NCBI GenBank assembly: GCA_947503935.1 | Contig: CANNFR010000006.1 | Span: 62,001 to 126,000 of the forward strand | Direction: 5' to 3' | DNA length: 64,000 bases | From: an uncultured Paracoccaceae bacterium | Lineage (GTDB): Bacteria; Pseudomonadota; Alphaproteobacteria; Rhodobacterales; Rhodobacteraceae | Part shown: positions 39,094-47,914 of the stretch, piece after piece | Position numbering within the stretch: position 1 is the first letter of the stretch | Layout of the letters: every line of letters starts with the position of its first letter | The notes under the pieces: model-generated | Told to the model about the DNA's origin: nothing | The model's database searches: none | Seen by the model: the letters and a program-made list of their open reading frames with translations, nothing else | Position numbers and translations under genes: made by a program

Positions 39094-40080
39094 TTAACCG
39101 CCGATGTTGAACTCACCCAAGGTCACGGCAATGCCATAGACGGACGGCCCGATCAAGATCAGGAGAAGGGGCGGAACGGTGAACATCATGGTGCCGAGTG
39201 TCAGCTTCGTCGGCAATTTGTTCGCTTTTTCCTCTGCCCGCATCACGCGCTTGTCGCGCATCTCGTCAGCATAAACCCGCAGCGCATCTGCGATTGACGT
39301 ACCAAAGCTTGCCGACTGGATCATCACGGTCACGAAAGATGATACGTCCTGTGCGCCGGCGCGTTCTGCCATATCACGCAAGACCGTGACGCGCTCTTTA
39401 CCGGCTTTCAACTCATTGGCGACGGTCTCGAATTCCTCGGCCAACGCAGGGTAGCCCGCCTTCGTCTCGCGCGAGACACGGACGATCGCTTGGTCCAGGG
39501 ATTGACCAGCTTCAACACAAACCAGCATCAGATCAAGCGCATCGGGAAAGCCGTTCTCAATCTCAAGTTTGCGGGCGTTCAAGCGTCGGTTCACCCAGTA
39601 CCTGGGCAGGTAATAGCCAATACCACCAGGTATAGCGACACTCAGCAAAATCAGTTGTCCGCTGGCATTCCCTGTCGCCGACTGCACCAAGGCATAGAGA
39701 GCGCCAAGAAGCAGGAAGCCGATCCCAAGTACGAATTGCGCGAAGTGATACGTCCGCACGGCGCCCTTGCCGCGGTAGCCGGCCTGCATCAACTTCAGGC
39801 GCGTGGCCGAATACTCTTCTTCGTTCTGGGGTTCCAAGAAGTTTTTGAAGCGATCAAGTTTTGCCGCGCTGCTTTCGTTTTGACGCAAAGCGGCATTTCC
39901 GTCGCGCTTGCCCCCGGTCACAACACCATCGCGCTTGAGCCGATCCATCGGATCGGCCCGCTTCTTGAGGAGAGTCGGAAGCGTCAAAACGATCAGAATG
40001 AGTCCGAGAGCGCCGACCGCGATCAGCGGACCAAGAGGACCCAGCGTCTCGGTGAGCATCGTATTGATAGATTCAAACAT
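39094..40080 (-). CDS. tadC: Tad pilus inner-membrane platform protein TadC (CpaH)
   Basis: A 328-residue T2SSF-fold membrane protein. The GspF-type domain is in the C-terminal half (DALDLMLVCVEAGQSLDQAI, EEFETVANELKAGKERVTVL, SFGTSIADALRVYADEMRDK), with membrane helices at both ends (near 15-35, 110-150 and 295-320). With TadB it forms the platform in the inner membrane on which the TadA ATPase acts. It follows tadB after 10 bases. Confidence 0.93.
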   Translation of the reverse strand: MFESINTMLTETLGPLGPLIAVGALGLILIVLTLPTLLKKRADPMDRLKRDGVVTGGKRDGNAALRQNESSAAKLDRFKNFLEPQNEEEYSATRLKLMQAGYRGKGAVRTYHFAQFVLGIGFLLLGALYALVQSATGNASGQLILLSVAIPGGIGYYLPRYWVNRRLNARKLEIENGFPDALDLMLVCVEAGQSLDQAIVRVSRETKAGYPALAEEFETVANELKAGKERVTVLRDMAERAGAQDVSSFVTVMIQSASFGTSIADALRVYADEMRDKRVMRAEEKANKLPTKLTLGTMMFTVPPLLLILIGPSVYGIAVTLGEFNIGG

Positions 40081-40090
40081 ATCGATGTCC

Positions 40091-41059
40091 TCAGACTTTG
40101 ATGTTTACCATGACGCGCATGAAGATGATGTTGGCAACCAGAAAGGCAGCCACGACCATGCATGCGGGGATGAAGACGGCCGTCTCCATGACCTCATCAT
40201 AGTAATTCGGTTGAACGATGTTGATGACGACCAGAGCGCCAAATGGGAAGATCGACAGGAACATGCCCGACCATTTTGCCTCGGAGGTAATCGCGCGAAC
40301 TCGGCGAAAGAGCCTAAACCGAGCCCGGACAACACGGGAAAGCCCCTCGAGAATCTCGGCCAGGTTGCCGCCCGATTGGCTCTGGATCGCAACAGCGACC
40401 GCCAGAAAGCGGAAGTCTTGGGTTTCAACACGCTCGGCGAGTGATTTAAGGCTTTCCGTCATTTCACGGCCATAGGCCGCTTCATCGGAAATGATGCCAA
40501 ATTCAGACCCGAGCGGATCGGGGATTTCCTTGGCCACGATGTTCACGGCCGACGAGAACGGATGACCAACGCGCAATGACCGCACCATGAGGTCAATGGC
40601 ATCTGGCAATTGTTCTTCCATCAGATCCATGCGGGCTTTCGCCTTGCGGTGAACCCAGAAATAGACGCCGCCGATCCCCATCAGCAGAGCAACTAGAATG
40701 CGAACGGGGAAGGTCGCAGATGTGCCGATTGTCAGACCAAGAAACGCTACGACCGACAAAAAGCCCATCAGCATCACAAGCTGCTTCGGCGAGAATGCGA
40801 TTGCGGCTTTCTGAGCCTTTGACGCCAGCAAGGAATAGAGCGGTATCCCGCCCCCCTTCATATGTTGGCCAACCTCCTTGCGGAGTTGTTCCAAAACCTG
40901 CTCACGACCGGCACCTTTTTCCAGAAGGTCCATGCGGCGGTTGAGTCTGGCGTTCAGCGAGATCGATTTGCCGAAAACGGTCAGATAGATACCTTCGACC
41001 AGCAGCAGAACGCCGACGAAGATAAGCCCGTAAATAAGCGGGGCAGCACTAAATTCCAT
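40091..41059 (-). CDS. tadB: Tad pilus inner-membrane platform protein TadB (CpaG)
   Basis: A 322-residue T2SSF-domain protein with helices at the N-terminus (IYGLIFVGVLLLVEGIYLTV), in the centre (LMGFLSVVAFLGLTIG) and at the C-terminus. The core motif PDAIDLMVRSLRVGHPFSSA and later LAVAVAIQSQSGGNLAEILE are the standard TadB/GspF sequence. It is 11 bases from the cpaF stop. The partner TadC gene follows directly. Confidence 0.94.
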   Translation of the reverse strand: MEFSAAPLIYGLIFVGVLLLVEGIYLTVFGKSISLNARLNRRMDLLEKGAGREQVLEQLRKEVGQHMKGGGIPLYSLLASKAQKAAIAFSPKQLVMLMGFLSVVAFLGLTIGTSATFPVRILVALLMGIGGVYFWVHRKAKARMDLMEEQLPDAIDLMVRSLRVGHPFSSAVNIVAKEIPDPLGSEFGIISDEAAYGREMTESLKSLAERVETQDFRFLAVAVAIQSQSGGNLAEILEGLSRVVRARFRLFRRVRAITSEAKWSGMFLSIFPFGALVVINIVQPNYYDEVMETAVFIPACMVVAAFLVANIIFMRVMVNIKV

Positions 41060-41070
41060 CGGGTTTTTCC

Positions 41071-42507
41071 TTACGGTTCAAAGGGTTCGTAGATGGAGGC
41101 GGGCAGATCATAGCCCCACTGGCGGAAGCGCTCGGCATAGTTCGACCGCACGCCGTTGGCTGTGAAGTGGCCGATGATCTTGGCCTCTGGGGTCAGACCG
41201 ACGCGCTTGTAGCGGAAGATCTCCTGCATCGAGATCACGTCTCCTTCCATGCCCGTCACCTCGGTGATCGAGACCATGCGGCGCGAACCGTCCTGCAGAC
41301 GGCTGGCCTGCACGATCAGGTTCACAGCCGAAGCGATCTGACCGCGTACGGCCTTGATCGGCATTTCGATACCCGCCATCGAGATCATGTTTTCCAAACG
41401 GCTGACAGCGTCGCGCGATGAGTTCGCGTGGATCGTGGTCATTGACCCGTCGTGGCCGGTGTTCATGGCCTGCAACATGTCGATGACTTCCTCGCCGCGC
41501 GTCTCGCCGACGATGATGCGGTCGGGACGCATCCGCAGCGCGTTCTTCAGACAGTCCCGCTGGCTGACCGCGCCTTTGCCTTCCACGTTTGCAGGGCGGC
41601 TTTCCATCCGGCCCACATGGGTCTGTTGCAGCTGAAGTTCGGCCGTATCCTCGATCGTCAGGATGCGTTCATCGTTGTCGATGAATGACGACAGCGCGTT
41701 CAGCGTCGTCGTTTTACCCGAACCGGTACCGCCCGACACGATGATGTTTAGCCGACAGGCGACCGCAGCCTGCAGATAAGCGGCCATCTCCTCTGAGAAG
41801 GCGCCAAAGGCGACCAGATCATCAATGGCCAGCTTTTCCTTTTTGAACTTACGAATCGAGACCAGGCTGCCATCCACCGCAATCGGCGGCACCATCGCGT
41901 TGAAACGCGAGCCATCGGCCAAGCGGGCGTCGACATACGGGTTCGATTCATCGACCCGCCGGCCAACCGCCGACACGATCTTGTCGATGATCCGAAGCAG
42001 GTGACGTTCGTCCTTGAAGGTCGTGTCTGTCAGCTGCAATTTACCGGCCCGTTCCACAAAGACCTGCTGCGGTCCGTTGACCAGGATGTCGTTGACGCTG
42101 TCGTCTTTCAACAGAGGTTCAAGCGGGCCAAGGCCCGTGACCTCGTCATAGAGATCGTCATAAAGCGTCCGGCGTTCGTCCTTGTTTAGAACGACGGCCA
42201 TTTCTTCCAGCGCTTCGCCTGAGATCGACGAAATCTCCTGGCGCAAATCACTTTCCGAGGCATGCTCAAGCGCGGCGAGGTTCAGACTGTCAATCAGGCG
42301 CTTGTGCAGCTCAAGCTTGATATCGCTTAGCCGATCCTTGCGCTTGCGTTCCTTATCGACCGGGGCGGGCTGAGCGGCCACGCGCGCGGGTTTCGGTGCC
42401 ACTTTCGGCGCGGCAGCTTCGGCATTTGCGGCTTCCGGTGCCGGGGCGGCTGCATCAGCGGTTTTCTTCTGTGCAGCGTTATCGGGCTTCTTGTAACGAG
42501 AGAACAT
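41071..42507 (-). CDS. cpaF: Tad pilus assembly ATPase (CpaF/TadA)
   Basis: A 478-residue secretion ATPase that powers Flp pilus assembly. An N-terminal alanine/proline-rich linker (residues 1-50) is followed by a helical domain, then the RecA core: Walker A GGTGSGKTT at 259-267, Asp box ILTIEDTAELQL, Walker B-like PDRIIVGETRGEE and the His box GHDGSMTTIHANS. Length is typical of CpaF. It is in one operon with cpaE, 17 bases downstream of it. Confidence 0.96.
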   Translation of the reverse strand: MFSRYKKPDNAAQKKTADAAAPAPEAANAEAAAPKVAPKPARVAAQPAPVDKERKRKDRLSDIKLELHKRLIDSLNLAALEHASESDLRQEISSISGEALEEMAVVLNKDERRTLYDDLYDEVTGLGPLEPLLKDDSVNDILVNGPQQVFVERAGKLQLTDTTFKDERHLLRIIDKIVSAVGRRVDESNPYVDARLADGSRFNAMVPPIAVDGSLVSIRKFKKEKLAIDDLVAFGAFSEEMAAYLQAAVACRLNIIVSGGTGSGKTTTLNALSSFIDNDERILTIEDTAELQLQQTHVGRMESRPANVEGKGAVSQRDCLKNALRMRPDRIIVGETRGEEVIDMLQAMNTGHDGSMTTIHANSSRDAVSRLENMISMAGIEMPIKAVRGQIASAVNLIVQASRLQDGSRRMVSITEVTGMEGDVISMQEIFRYKRVGLTPEAKIIGHFTANGVRSNYAERFRQWGYDLPASIYEPFEP

Positions 42508-42524
42508 GGGCTACCCCTTCGGTC

Positions 42525-43799
42525 TCATTCGGCGGCAACAGCCTCCGACAGCGTGAGCGCATGCATTGATGCGGCGAGTTTGGCGATTTCCTTGCGCAGC
42601 GGGTTCTTGGCTGCACCTTCGGCCAATGGCAGGCCGTGGTCGTTGGCTTCGGTAACCTGCAGACTGCCATCAGGCAATTGCAGTTCGATCTTGATATCCA
42701 GGCTTTCCGACATCCGCTTGACGCGCGTTTTGCCGGACAGGTCGGTGAATTTCGGCGCCCTGTTCAGGACGAACCGCAACCTGTCATGGGGCAGATCCTC
42801 GGCTTTCAGAGCGCGAACGAAGCGCAAGGTGTTCTGTGCCGAGCGCATGTCGAGCTCAAGCAGTGAGAAGTATATCTGCGACGCACTCAGAACCGTTTCG
42901 GTCCAGGGGACCACGGTTGAGGGCATGTCGATTACGACGAAATCGAAAAGCCTGCGCGCCATGGCGATAACGCGTTCGATGTCCTCGGGTGTGACGATGT
43001 CCAGCGGCAACATGTCGGACGGAGCCGTCAGCACATGGAGCTTTTCGCCATGCACCTGCATGGCCCCCGTGAACACTTCCGCATCCATCGTGGCGGTGTC
43101 GGACAACATCTCATAAACCGTTTCGCGCCGCGAAAGGTCCAGATAGGTCGCCACCGATCCGTATTGCAGATCAAAATCCAACAGGCAGACGCGCGGTCTT
43201 TTGGATTCGTCTTCGTCATCGGCAACGATCGCCAACTCCCATGCCAGGTTGACGGCGAAGTTCGACGCGCCAACTCCGCCGGCAAGGCCGTGGATCGGCA
43301 AGACGACGCCTTCGCGGTTGCCGGTATTGGCAAACTGCGTTTGCGCGGCAAGGCCGCCCTGAACGGTGCCGTCCTCCAGAATGACAGGTGGGGCGGAAGC
43401 CGCCGAACGAATGCGCTGAATTGCCTCGTGCAACGCACCCTCGGGGAGGGGGTAGGGGCAGAAATCATCGGCCCCAAGCCGCAGAAGCTGGTGCAGTGCG
43501 GTCGGGCCGACATCCTGTGCGATCAGGATGACCCGGATTCTCTTTTGTTTCGCGGTGCTGATGATCTCGCCGACAAGGCCCAGTTCGTCCTCATCTTCGG
43601 CATCGAGCGCGACCGCGACGAATTCCAAACCCCGCGCCTCTGGCTGACCGAAAAAGGGCAGGGCATCGCGAAAGGTCAGATCCCCCCACTTTTCACCCAA
43701 CTCCGCCTCCATGTCCTCGATCAAGAGATCGAAGTTCTGCACGTCACGCGAGATGGTGCATGCAACAATGGGGGCGGGTTCGGCCAAACTACTCGTCAT
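42525..43799 (-). CDS. cpaE: Tad pilus localisation ATPase (CpaE/TadZ)
   Basis: A 424-residue ParA/MinD-like protein with an N-terminal receiver-like domain (about 1-140) that lacks a strong phosphoacceptor, and an ATPase domain from about 165. The expected deviant Walker A is not well kept (PIHGLAGGVGASNFAVNLAW has GGVGAS in place of GGVGKT), as in many TadZ proteins. It places the pilus at the cell pole. The ATG at 43799 has AAGGAG seven bases upstream. The gene leads the cpaEF-tadBC-tadD transcript; a terminator for the upstream unit lies just before it. Confidence 0.92.
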   Translation of the reverse strand: MTSSLAEPAPIVACTISRDVQNFDLLIEDMEAELGEKWGDLTFRDALPFFGQPEARGLEFVAVALDAEDEDELGLVGEIISTAKQKRIRVILIAQDVGPTALHQLLRLGADDFCPYPLPEGALHEAIQRIRSAASAPPVILEDGTVQGGLAAQTQFANTGNREGVVLPIHGLAGGVGASNFAVNLAWELAIVADDEDESKRPRVCLLDFDLQYGSVATYLDLSRRETVYEMLSDTATMDAEVFTGAMQVHGEKLHVLTAPSDMLPLDIVTPEDIERVIAMARRLFDFVVIDMPSTVVPWTETVLSASQIYFSLLELDMRSAQNTLRFVRALKAEDLPHDRLRFVLNRAPKFTDLSGKTRVKRMSESLDIKIELQLPDGSLQVTEANDHGLPLAEGAAKNPLRKEIAKLAASMHALTLSEAVAAE

Positions 43800-43975
43800 T
43801 ACCACGCTCCTTCGTCGATTCGTCCGTTAACACTCTACTGCTTCCTGCCAACATGCACACCAGTCCTGCAGCGGTAGTGGGAATATGTCGCAAGAAGATC
43901 AGATTGAGAGATTGACGAGGAAAATGGGCGAGATTGCGGCCTAAAGGGCTAAATTATTCGTTCATTTAAAACGAT

Positions 43976-44015
43976 CATGGGGCGCAGTGGGTTATCGTTT
44001 CCACTGCGCCCCATG
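43976..44015 (-). terminator. Intrinsic terminator after the OmpA lipoprotein gene
   Basis: Perfect 15-base stem CATGGGGCGCAGTGG / CCACTGCGCCCCATG with a ten-base loop; on the minus strand it is followed by ATCGTTTT. It ends the cpaC-OmpA lipoprotein transcript, so cpaE must have its own promoter in 43800-43975. Confidence 0.88.
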
Positions 44016-44040
44016 ACAAGAGCATTATGTTGAGTGCTGG

Positions 44041-44700
44041 TTACTCAGCGCCTTCGCCAATGGCATCAGCGGTTTCCACCGTCGAGAGCTCAGTGGCGCT
44101 TTCCACATATTCGCGCCAGATGACTTCCGCATACTTGCCGTTCAGGACCAGCGGATGTTCGCCGACGAAGCCCATGACATCCGTCACGGTGCGGCGATTG
44201 CGACGCTCGCGGCCCTCGGTCACGACCAGCGGCTGGGTTTCCCCGCGTGAGACGACCGCCTCAAGACGCGATCGGCTGACGCCCTGGCTGACCAGGTAGC
44301 TCACAACCGTCTGGGCCCGACGTAGACCAAGCCGCTGGTTGTAGGCGTTCGAGCCGACAGCATCAGTATGGCCGTAGACACGGAACCGGATCTCAGGGAA
44401 TTGGCGGATCCAGTCGGCCTGCCGGCGTAGGATTGCCTGGGCCTCTGCATCCAGCGCCGTGCTGTTGAACGCGAAGTTCACCATCGTGGGCACTTCTTCA
44501 GCAAACCGGCGGCCAAGGGCGATGCGATAGTCCCGCTCACCGGAATGAACAAGGATATTGTTCATTGTCGGATTGCCGAAGCCACCTTCGTCAAGACCTG
44601 CACCGGATTCGGTGAAGAAGTCGCTTTGGCTTCCTTCGGTGCACGCGGCGAGTGCCAGCACGCTGGCCGCGCAGAGGAGTGTTTTGAGATGCGTTTTCAT
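44041..44700 (-). CDS. OmpA-domain lipoprotein in the CpaD position of the tad locus
   Basis: A 219-residue lipoprotein (lipobox LAAC, Cys20) with an N-terminal unique part and a C-terminal OmpA-type peptidoglycan-binding domain (about 75-190: NFAFNSTALDAEAQAIL, YGHTDAVGSNAYNQRLGLRR, GRERRNRRTV). In alphaproteobacterial tad loci this slot, next to the secretin, is held by CpaD/RcpB, an outer-membrane partner of the secretin. It follows cpaC after six bases. It probably anchors the secretin complex to the cell wall. Confidence 0.85.
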   Translation of the reverse strand: MKTHLKTLLCAASVLALAACTEGSQSDFFTESGAGLDEGGFGNPTMNNILVHSGERDYRIALGRRFAEEVPTMVNFAFNSTALDAEAQAILRRQADWIRQFPEIRFRVYGHTDAVGSNAYNQRLGLRRAQTVVSYLVSQGVSRSRLEAVVSRGETQPLVVTEGRERRNRRTVTDVMGFVGEHPLVLNGKYAEVIWREYVESATELSTVETADAIGEGAE

Positions 44701-44706
44701 CGTTCT

Positions 44707-46107
44707 TTACTCCATCACGTAGCCGTAGGACCCACTGAAGTCCTGCCGCGCCACTTCGGCGGCCGCACCTCCCTGGGAATTGGTATTGGTCGCCACGCTA
44801 CCCAGCAAGAACAGGTCCTGCTCAGAGGGCGGACGCACCCGGTCAGTCGGCAGGGCCAGGGCCTCGCCACGAGTCGGTGTCACCAGATGAGGTGTAATGA
44901 TCACGACCAATTCTGACTGGTTGCGCTCATATTCAGCGCTGCGGAACAAGGCGCCCAGAACGGGCACATCACCGACCCACGGAACCTGCTGGTTCAGATC
45001 CCGGAAGTCATCCTGTAGAAGGCCGGCAATCGCAAAGCTTTGGCCATCGCGCATTTCGACGGTGGTTGACGTTTCACGACGGCTGAAGCCTTCGATGATG
45101 ATATCACCCTGTTCATACCGGATCGAGGGGTCAATCGATGACACCGCCGATTCAATCGCAAGGTTGATAATGTCGCCGTCGACAACACGTGGCGTGAAGT
45201 TCAGCTCGACACCGAACGGCTTGAACTCGATGGTGATACGGTCATCATCCTGTGCCACCGGCACCGGATATTCACCGCCTGCAAGGAACTGCGCTTGCTG
45301 CCCTGAAAGAGCCGTCAGGTTGGGTTCTGCCAGTGTGCGAACAAGGCCCTTACTTTCAAGGGCTTCAAGCAGCACCTCGAATTCAAGCGCGCCAATATCC
45401 CCGACAATGCGGCCAAGACCTTGTGTGTCACCGTCGGTGAAGGCGGCAGCGTTTCCAAGTCCATTGCCTGGCCTGAGATACGAGCCGGTTTCTACGCGGC
45501 CAAGACCAACGCCACCAAACGCTACACTGCCACCAAGGCTTTTGGTGACCGAGCGCTGCACTTCAGCAAAGCGAACCTTCAGCATCACCTGCTGAATGCC
45601 ACCAACCACCATCAGGTTCGACACCCGATCTGGTGCGTAGCGCTGGGCGAGGTCCAAAGCGCGATCAAGTTTGGCGGTCGACGAAACCAGCCCCGAAAGG
45701 ACGATGCCGTCATTTGCCGTGCGCACTTCGATTTTCTCGCCCGGAAGGATTTGGCCCAGACGCTCTTTGAACTCGGCGATGTCGGGGCTCACGTGAACAT
45801 CTACGTTCGCGAGAAGCGATCCGTCGGGACCAAGCAGTGTCAGGGTGGTGCGGCCCGGCGCCTTGCCGAGCACATAGATCGAACGGTCCGACAACGTCGA
45901 GATATCTGCGATACCCGGGTTGGCGATGGACAATTCTGCAAAGGGCTCGTCGCTTTCAACGACAACAGCCCGGTTCATCGGCACCGTCAGTGGTGCAGAC
46001 GTGCCCCCGGTCATAACGCGGAGGGTTTGTGCACCTACTTGAGGTGCAACCGAAAGGCTCACGGCGAACCCGAGCAATCCGGCTGTTAGCATACTTCTCA
46101 TTTTCAT
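44707..46107 (-). CDS. cpaC: Flp pilus secretin (CpaC/RcpA)
   Basis: A 466-residue outer-membrane secretin that forms the pilus channel. Signal peptide MLTAGLLGFAVSLSVAPQVGAQ; an N-terminal BON/POTRA-like domain (DISTLSDRSIYVLGKAPGRT, then SGLVSSTAKLDRALDLAQRY); the secretin core with LEALESKGLVRTLAEPNLTA, SGQQAQFLAGGEYPVPV and VPWVGDVPVLGALFRS. The ATG at 46107 follows GAGGCAGG; the frame to 46128 starts upstream of it without a signal. It is separated from cpaB by a terminator. Confidence 0.95.
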   Translation of the reverse strand: MKMRSMLTAGLLGFAVSLSVAPQVGAQTLRVMTGGTSAPLTVPMNRAVVVESDEPFAELSIANPGIADISTLSDRSIYVLGKAPGRTTLTLLGPDGSLLANVDVHVSPDIAEFKERLGQILPGEKIEVRTANDGIVLSGLVSSTAKLDRALDLAQRYAPDRVSNLMVVGGIQQVMLKVRFAEVQRSVTKSLGGSVAFGGVGLGRVETGSYLRPGNGLGNAAAFTDGDTQGLGRIVGDIGALEFEVLLEALESKGLVRTLAEPNLTALSGQQAQFLAGGEYPVPVAQDDDRITIEFKPFGVELNFTPRVVDGDIINLAIESAVSSIDPSIRYEQGDIIIEGFSRRETSTTVEMRDGQSFAIAGLLQDDFRDLNQQVPWVGDVPVLGALFRSAEYERNQSELVVIITPHLVTPTRGEALALPTDRVRPPSEQDLFLLGSVATNTNSQGGAAAEVARQDFSGSYGYVME

Positions 46108-46225
46108 GTGACCTGCCTCTCTGATCACGACTGTTTAATCGGGTCTTACCGCCCGCGGTTTTTTTTGAACAATGCGCGAAGGGGGGATTCATTGCAAGAA
46201 TCAAGCTGTTGGGCGTGAGTCTTTA

Positions 46226-46234
46226 TGTGGATAA
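46226..46234. promoter_or_regulatory. Perfect DnaA-box nonamer
   Basis: TGTGGATAA, the complement of TTATCCACA, in the cpaB-cpaC gap. A single box; a second copy is at 48171-48179. Could be coincidental. Confidence 0.35.
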
Positions 46235-46261
46235 CCTGCAACACACGCAAAATGTCGGGGC

Positions 46262-46298
46262 ATGAAAACGGCCCGCCACCAGATGAGGTGCGGGCCGC
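46262..46298 (-). terminator. Intrinsic terminator after cpaB
   Basis: Stem CGGCCCGCCACC / GGTGCGGGCCG (one bulge) with a six-base loop, ending on the minus strand in TTTTC. It lies 38 bases after the cpaB stop and separates cpaB from cpaC. Confidence 0.8.
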
Positions 46299-46335
46299 TT
46301 CGAACAATAGGGAGAAAGTGTGGCAGTGGGCCGGA

Positions 46336-47175
46336 TCAGTCGCGGCAGGGAATTTCGACCTCAACCATTTCGCCGTCGCCACTACGCTGCCGGATGGTGC
46401 AGATCCGCTCTTCCTGCTGCTGCACGATCACTTCCTCTTCAATCCCAAGAAGTGTCCCCTGATCGACTTCGATCGATCCGGCCACTGTATTGTCTGTGGC
46501 GCCGACGAGGGCCAGGCTAAGGCGGCCGGTTTGCTGCGCCTGCGCAAGTGCGGCCACTTGGGTGGGCGAGACCTCAACCGTCACGGTGCGCGCGACAGCA
46601 GGCGCCGAACGGTCCTGATCTGCGGATTGGTCGATCGCGATGATGCGCACGCTTGATTGGATCAGCCTGGTGAATTCCTGGCCATTTACCGCGCCGCTCC
46701 AGAAAACGTCGACACGGTCGCCGGGGCTGAGAAAGCCGGAAACGCCCGTGGTGGCATCAACTCTGATCGTGAAGGCGCGCATGCCGTCTGAAAGGAAGGT
46801 GGGAATTCCCGCCAGTTCACCCGGCTCGGTCACTTTGGCCGCCAGGATTGGCTCATTTACTTCGACGGCACGGGTCATCATGCGCGGCTGTGCGTTGTCG
46901 TTCGGGAACAGGTCTTCCGCGGTCAGGAAAGCCCCTTCAGGCAAGGTCTCTTGCGGAAACTTTATCAGCTTCACATCTTCAGGTGTCAGTTCATGACCAT
47001 ATCTGATTGGCGCAACGGCTACATAAATATCGACCGCCTGAACAAGCGAGTCCCGAAGCTGCCGCTCCTCCTCGAGAGCTGCATCATATTGTCCGATGAA
47101 GCTTTGTGCCATGTAGACAGCAAAGCCGGCCAGTCCGAGGCCAACTATCAACACAAGTCCAAAGACCAGACGCAT
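46336..47175 (-). CDS. cpaB: Flp pilus assembly protein CpaB/RcpC
   Basis: A 279-residue protein with an N-terminal membrane anchor (LVFGLVLIVGLGLAGFAVYM) and a SAF-type domain (PIRYGHELTPEDVKLIKFP, FLTAEDLF), then a beta-rich RcpC domain (IPTFLSDGMRAFTIRVDATT, LSPGDRVDVFW). It is an assembly factor in the periplasm beside the secretin, possibly binding peptidoglycan. The ATG at 47175 follows AAAGGG. Its gene lies 172 bases downstream of the second pilin gene and has its own terminator. Confidence 0.92.
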   Translation of the reverse strand: MRLVFGLVLIVGLGLAGFAVYMAQSFIGQYDAALEEERQLRDSLVQAVDIYVAVAPIRYGHELTPEDVKLIKFPQETLPEGAFLTAEDLFPNDNAQPRMMTRAVEVNEPILAAKVTEPGELAGIPTFLSDGMRAFTIRVDATTGVSGFLSPGDRVDVFWSGAVNGQEFTRLIQSSVRIIAIDQSADQDRSAPAVARTVTVEVSPTQVAALAQAQQTGRLSLALVGATDNTVAGSIEVDQGTLLGIEEEVIVQQQEERICTIRQRSGDGEMVEVEIPCRD

Positions 47176-47347
47176 CGCATACCCTTTCCGAATTCCTGCG
47201 CGAGGGTTACCCGACTCGGAAGCAACAGGCCACCCTAAGATTGACAAAAGCCCTGCCAACGAAATGTGGCAAAGCTAAGGTCACATAGTAAGCAATAGTA
47301 TAACGAGCGCTACGTCGCCGAGAAAGGGTAACGTAGGGTATTCTACG

Positions 47348-47527
47348 TCAAGGCATCACAACGTCTGTCGCGCGCGTCAGAAGATCTGCAAGCGCAACCG
47401 GCATCGTGTTCTGGATGAACAGCATGATCGCAAATGAGAATGCGACGATCCCTGCCGTTATGACAACCCAATCAACGGTCACCGCACCATCCTCGTCAGC
47501 GATAAAGTCTTTGAATGCGGTTTTCAT
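47348..47527 (-). CDS. Flp/Fap-type pilin, second copy (59 residues)
   Basis: A 59-residue type IVb prepilin: short charged leader (KTAFKDFIADEDG), processing at Gly14/Ala15, then the hydrophobic pilin helix (AVTVDWVVITAGIVAFSFAI). Position +5 of the mature protein is Asp and +6 Trp, where typical Flp pilins have Glu and Tyr. It shares DE-GAVTVDWVV-TAGIV with the pilin gene upstream. Codons and position at the head of cpaB support coding. Confidence 0.85.
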   Translation of the reverse strand: MKTAFKDFIADEDGAVTVDWVVITAGIVAFSFAIMLFIQNTMPVALADLLTRATDVVMP

Positions 47528-47661
47528 CGATGTCCCCTACGTAGCCATACTGAGCTTGTTTTTCTACTCTCTGCGTGCCGGAGCATTTGGGCCAAATAAG
47601 GGCGGTTGAGCGCTCTAAAAAAGACTATATCGCCGATTGTTTACAGGTTGGACAAAAAGAA

Positions 47662-47691
47662 ATGGACCGCAACAAGATTGTTGCGGTCCAT
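47662..47691 (-). terminator. Intrinsic terminator between the two pilin genes
   Basis: Perfect 14-base stem ATGGACCGCAACAA / TTGTTGCGGTCCAT with a two-base centre and, on the minus strand, TTTCTTTTTG after it. It lies 35 bases after the first pilin stop and would let that pilin be made in large excess over the genes downstream. Confidence 0.88.
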
Positions 47692-47725
47692 CAGATCTTG
47701 TAAGTATCAGGTTAACCCTGAGAGC

Positions 47726-47914
47726 TTACGGGGTCACCTCAACGGCGTCCACAGCACCGGCGATACGCTCGCTCAGGCCCTGAATCGCGGGGCGGATCAG
47801 AACGGTGACGAGCAGGCCCAGGGTCACGATGCCAGCGGTCAGAACGACCCAGTCAACGGTCACGGCACCAGATTCGTCTTTGGCGAACGATTTCGCGAGA
47901 TCAAAAAGCTTCAT
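47726..47914 (-). CDS. flp: Flp/Fap-type pilin, major candidate (62 residues)
   Basis: A 62-residue prepilin of the Tad pilus: leader KLFDLAKSFAKDESG, processing before Ala at residue 17, and helix AVTVDWVVLTAGIVTLGLLV. Asp at +5 and Trp at +6 replace the usual Glu/Tyr. The ATG at 47914 follows a strong GGAGGGA. It is the first gene of the locus, with a separate strong terminator behind it, so it is the likely major pilin. Its promoter is in the AT-rich 47915-48284 region. Confidence 0.9.
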   Translation of the reverse strand: MKLFDLAKSFAKDESGAVTVDWVVLTAGIVTLGLLVTVLIRPAIQGLSERIAGAVDAVEVTP

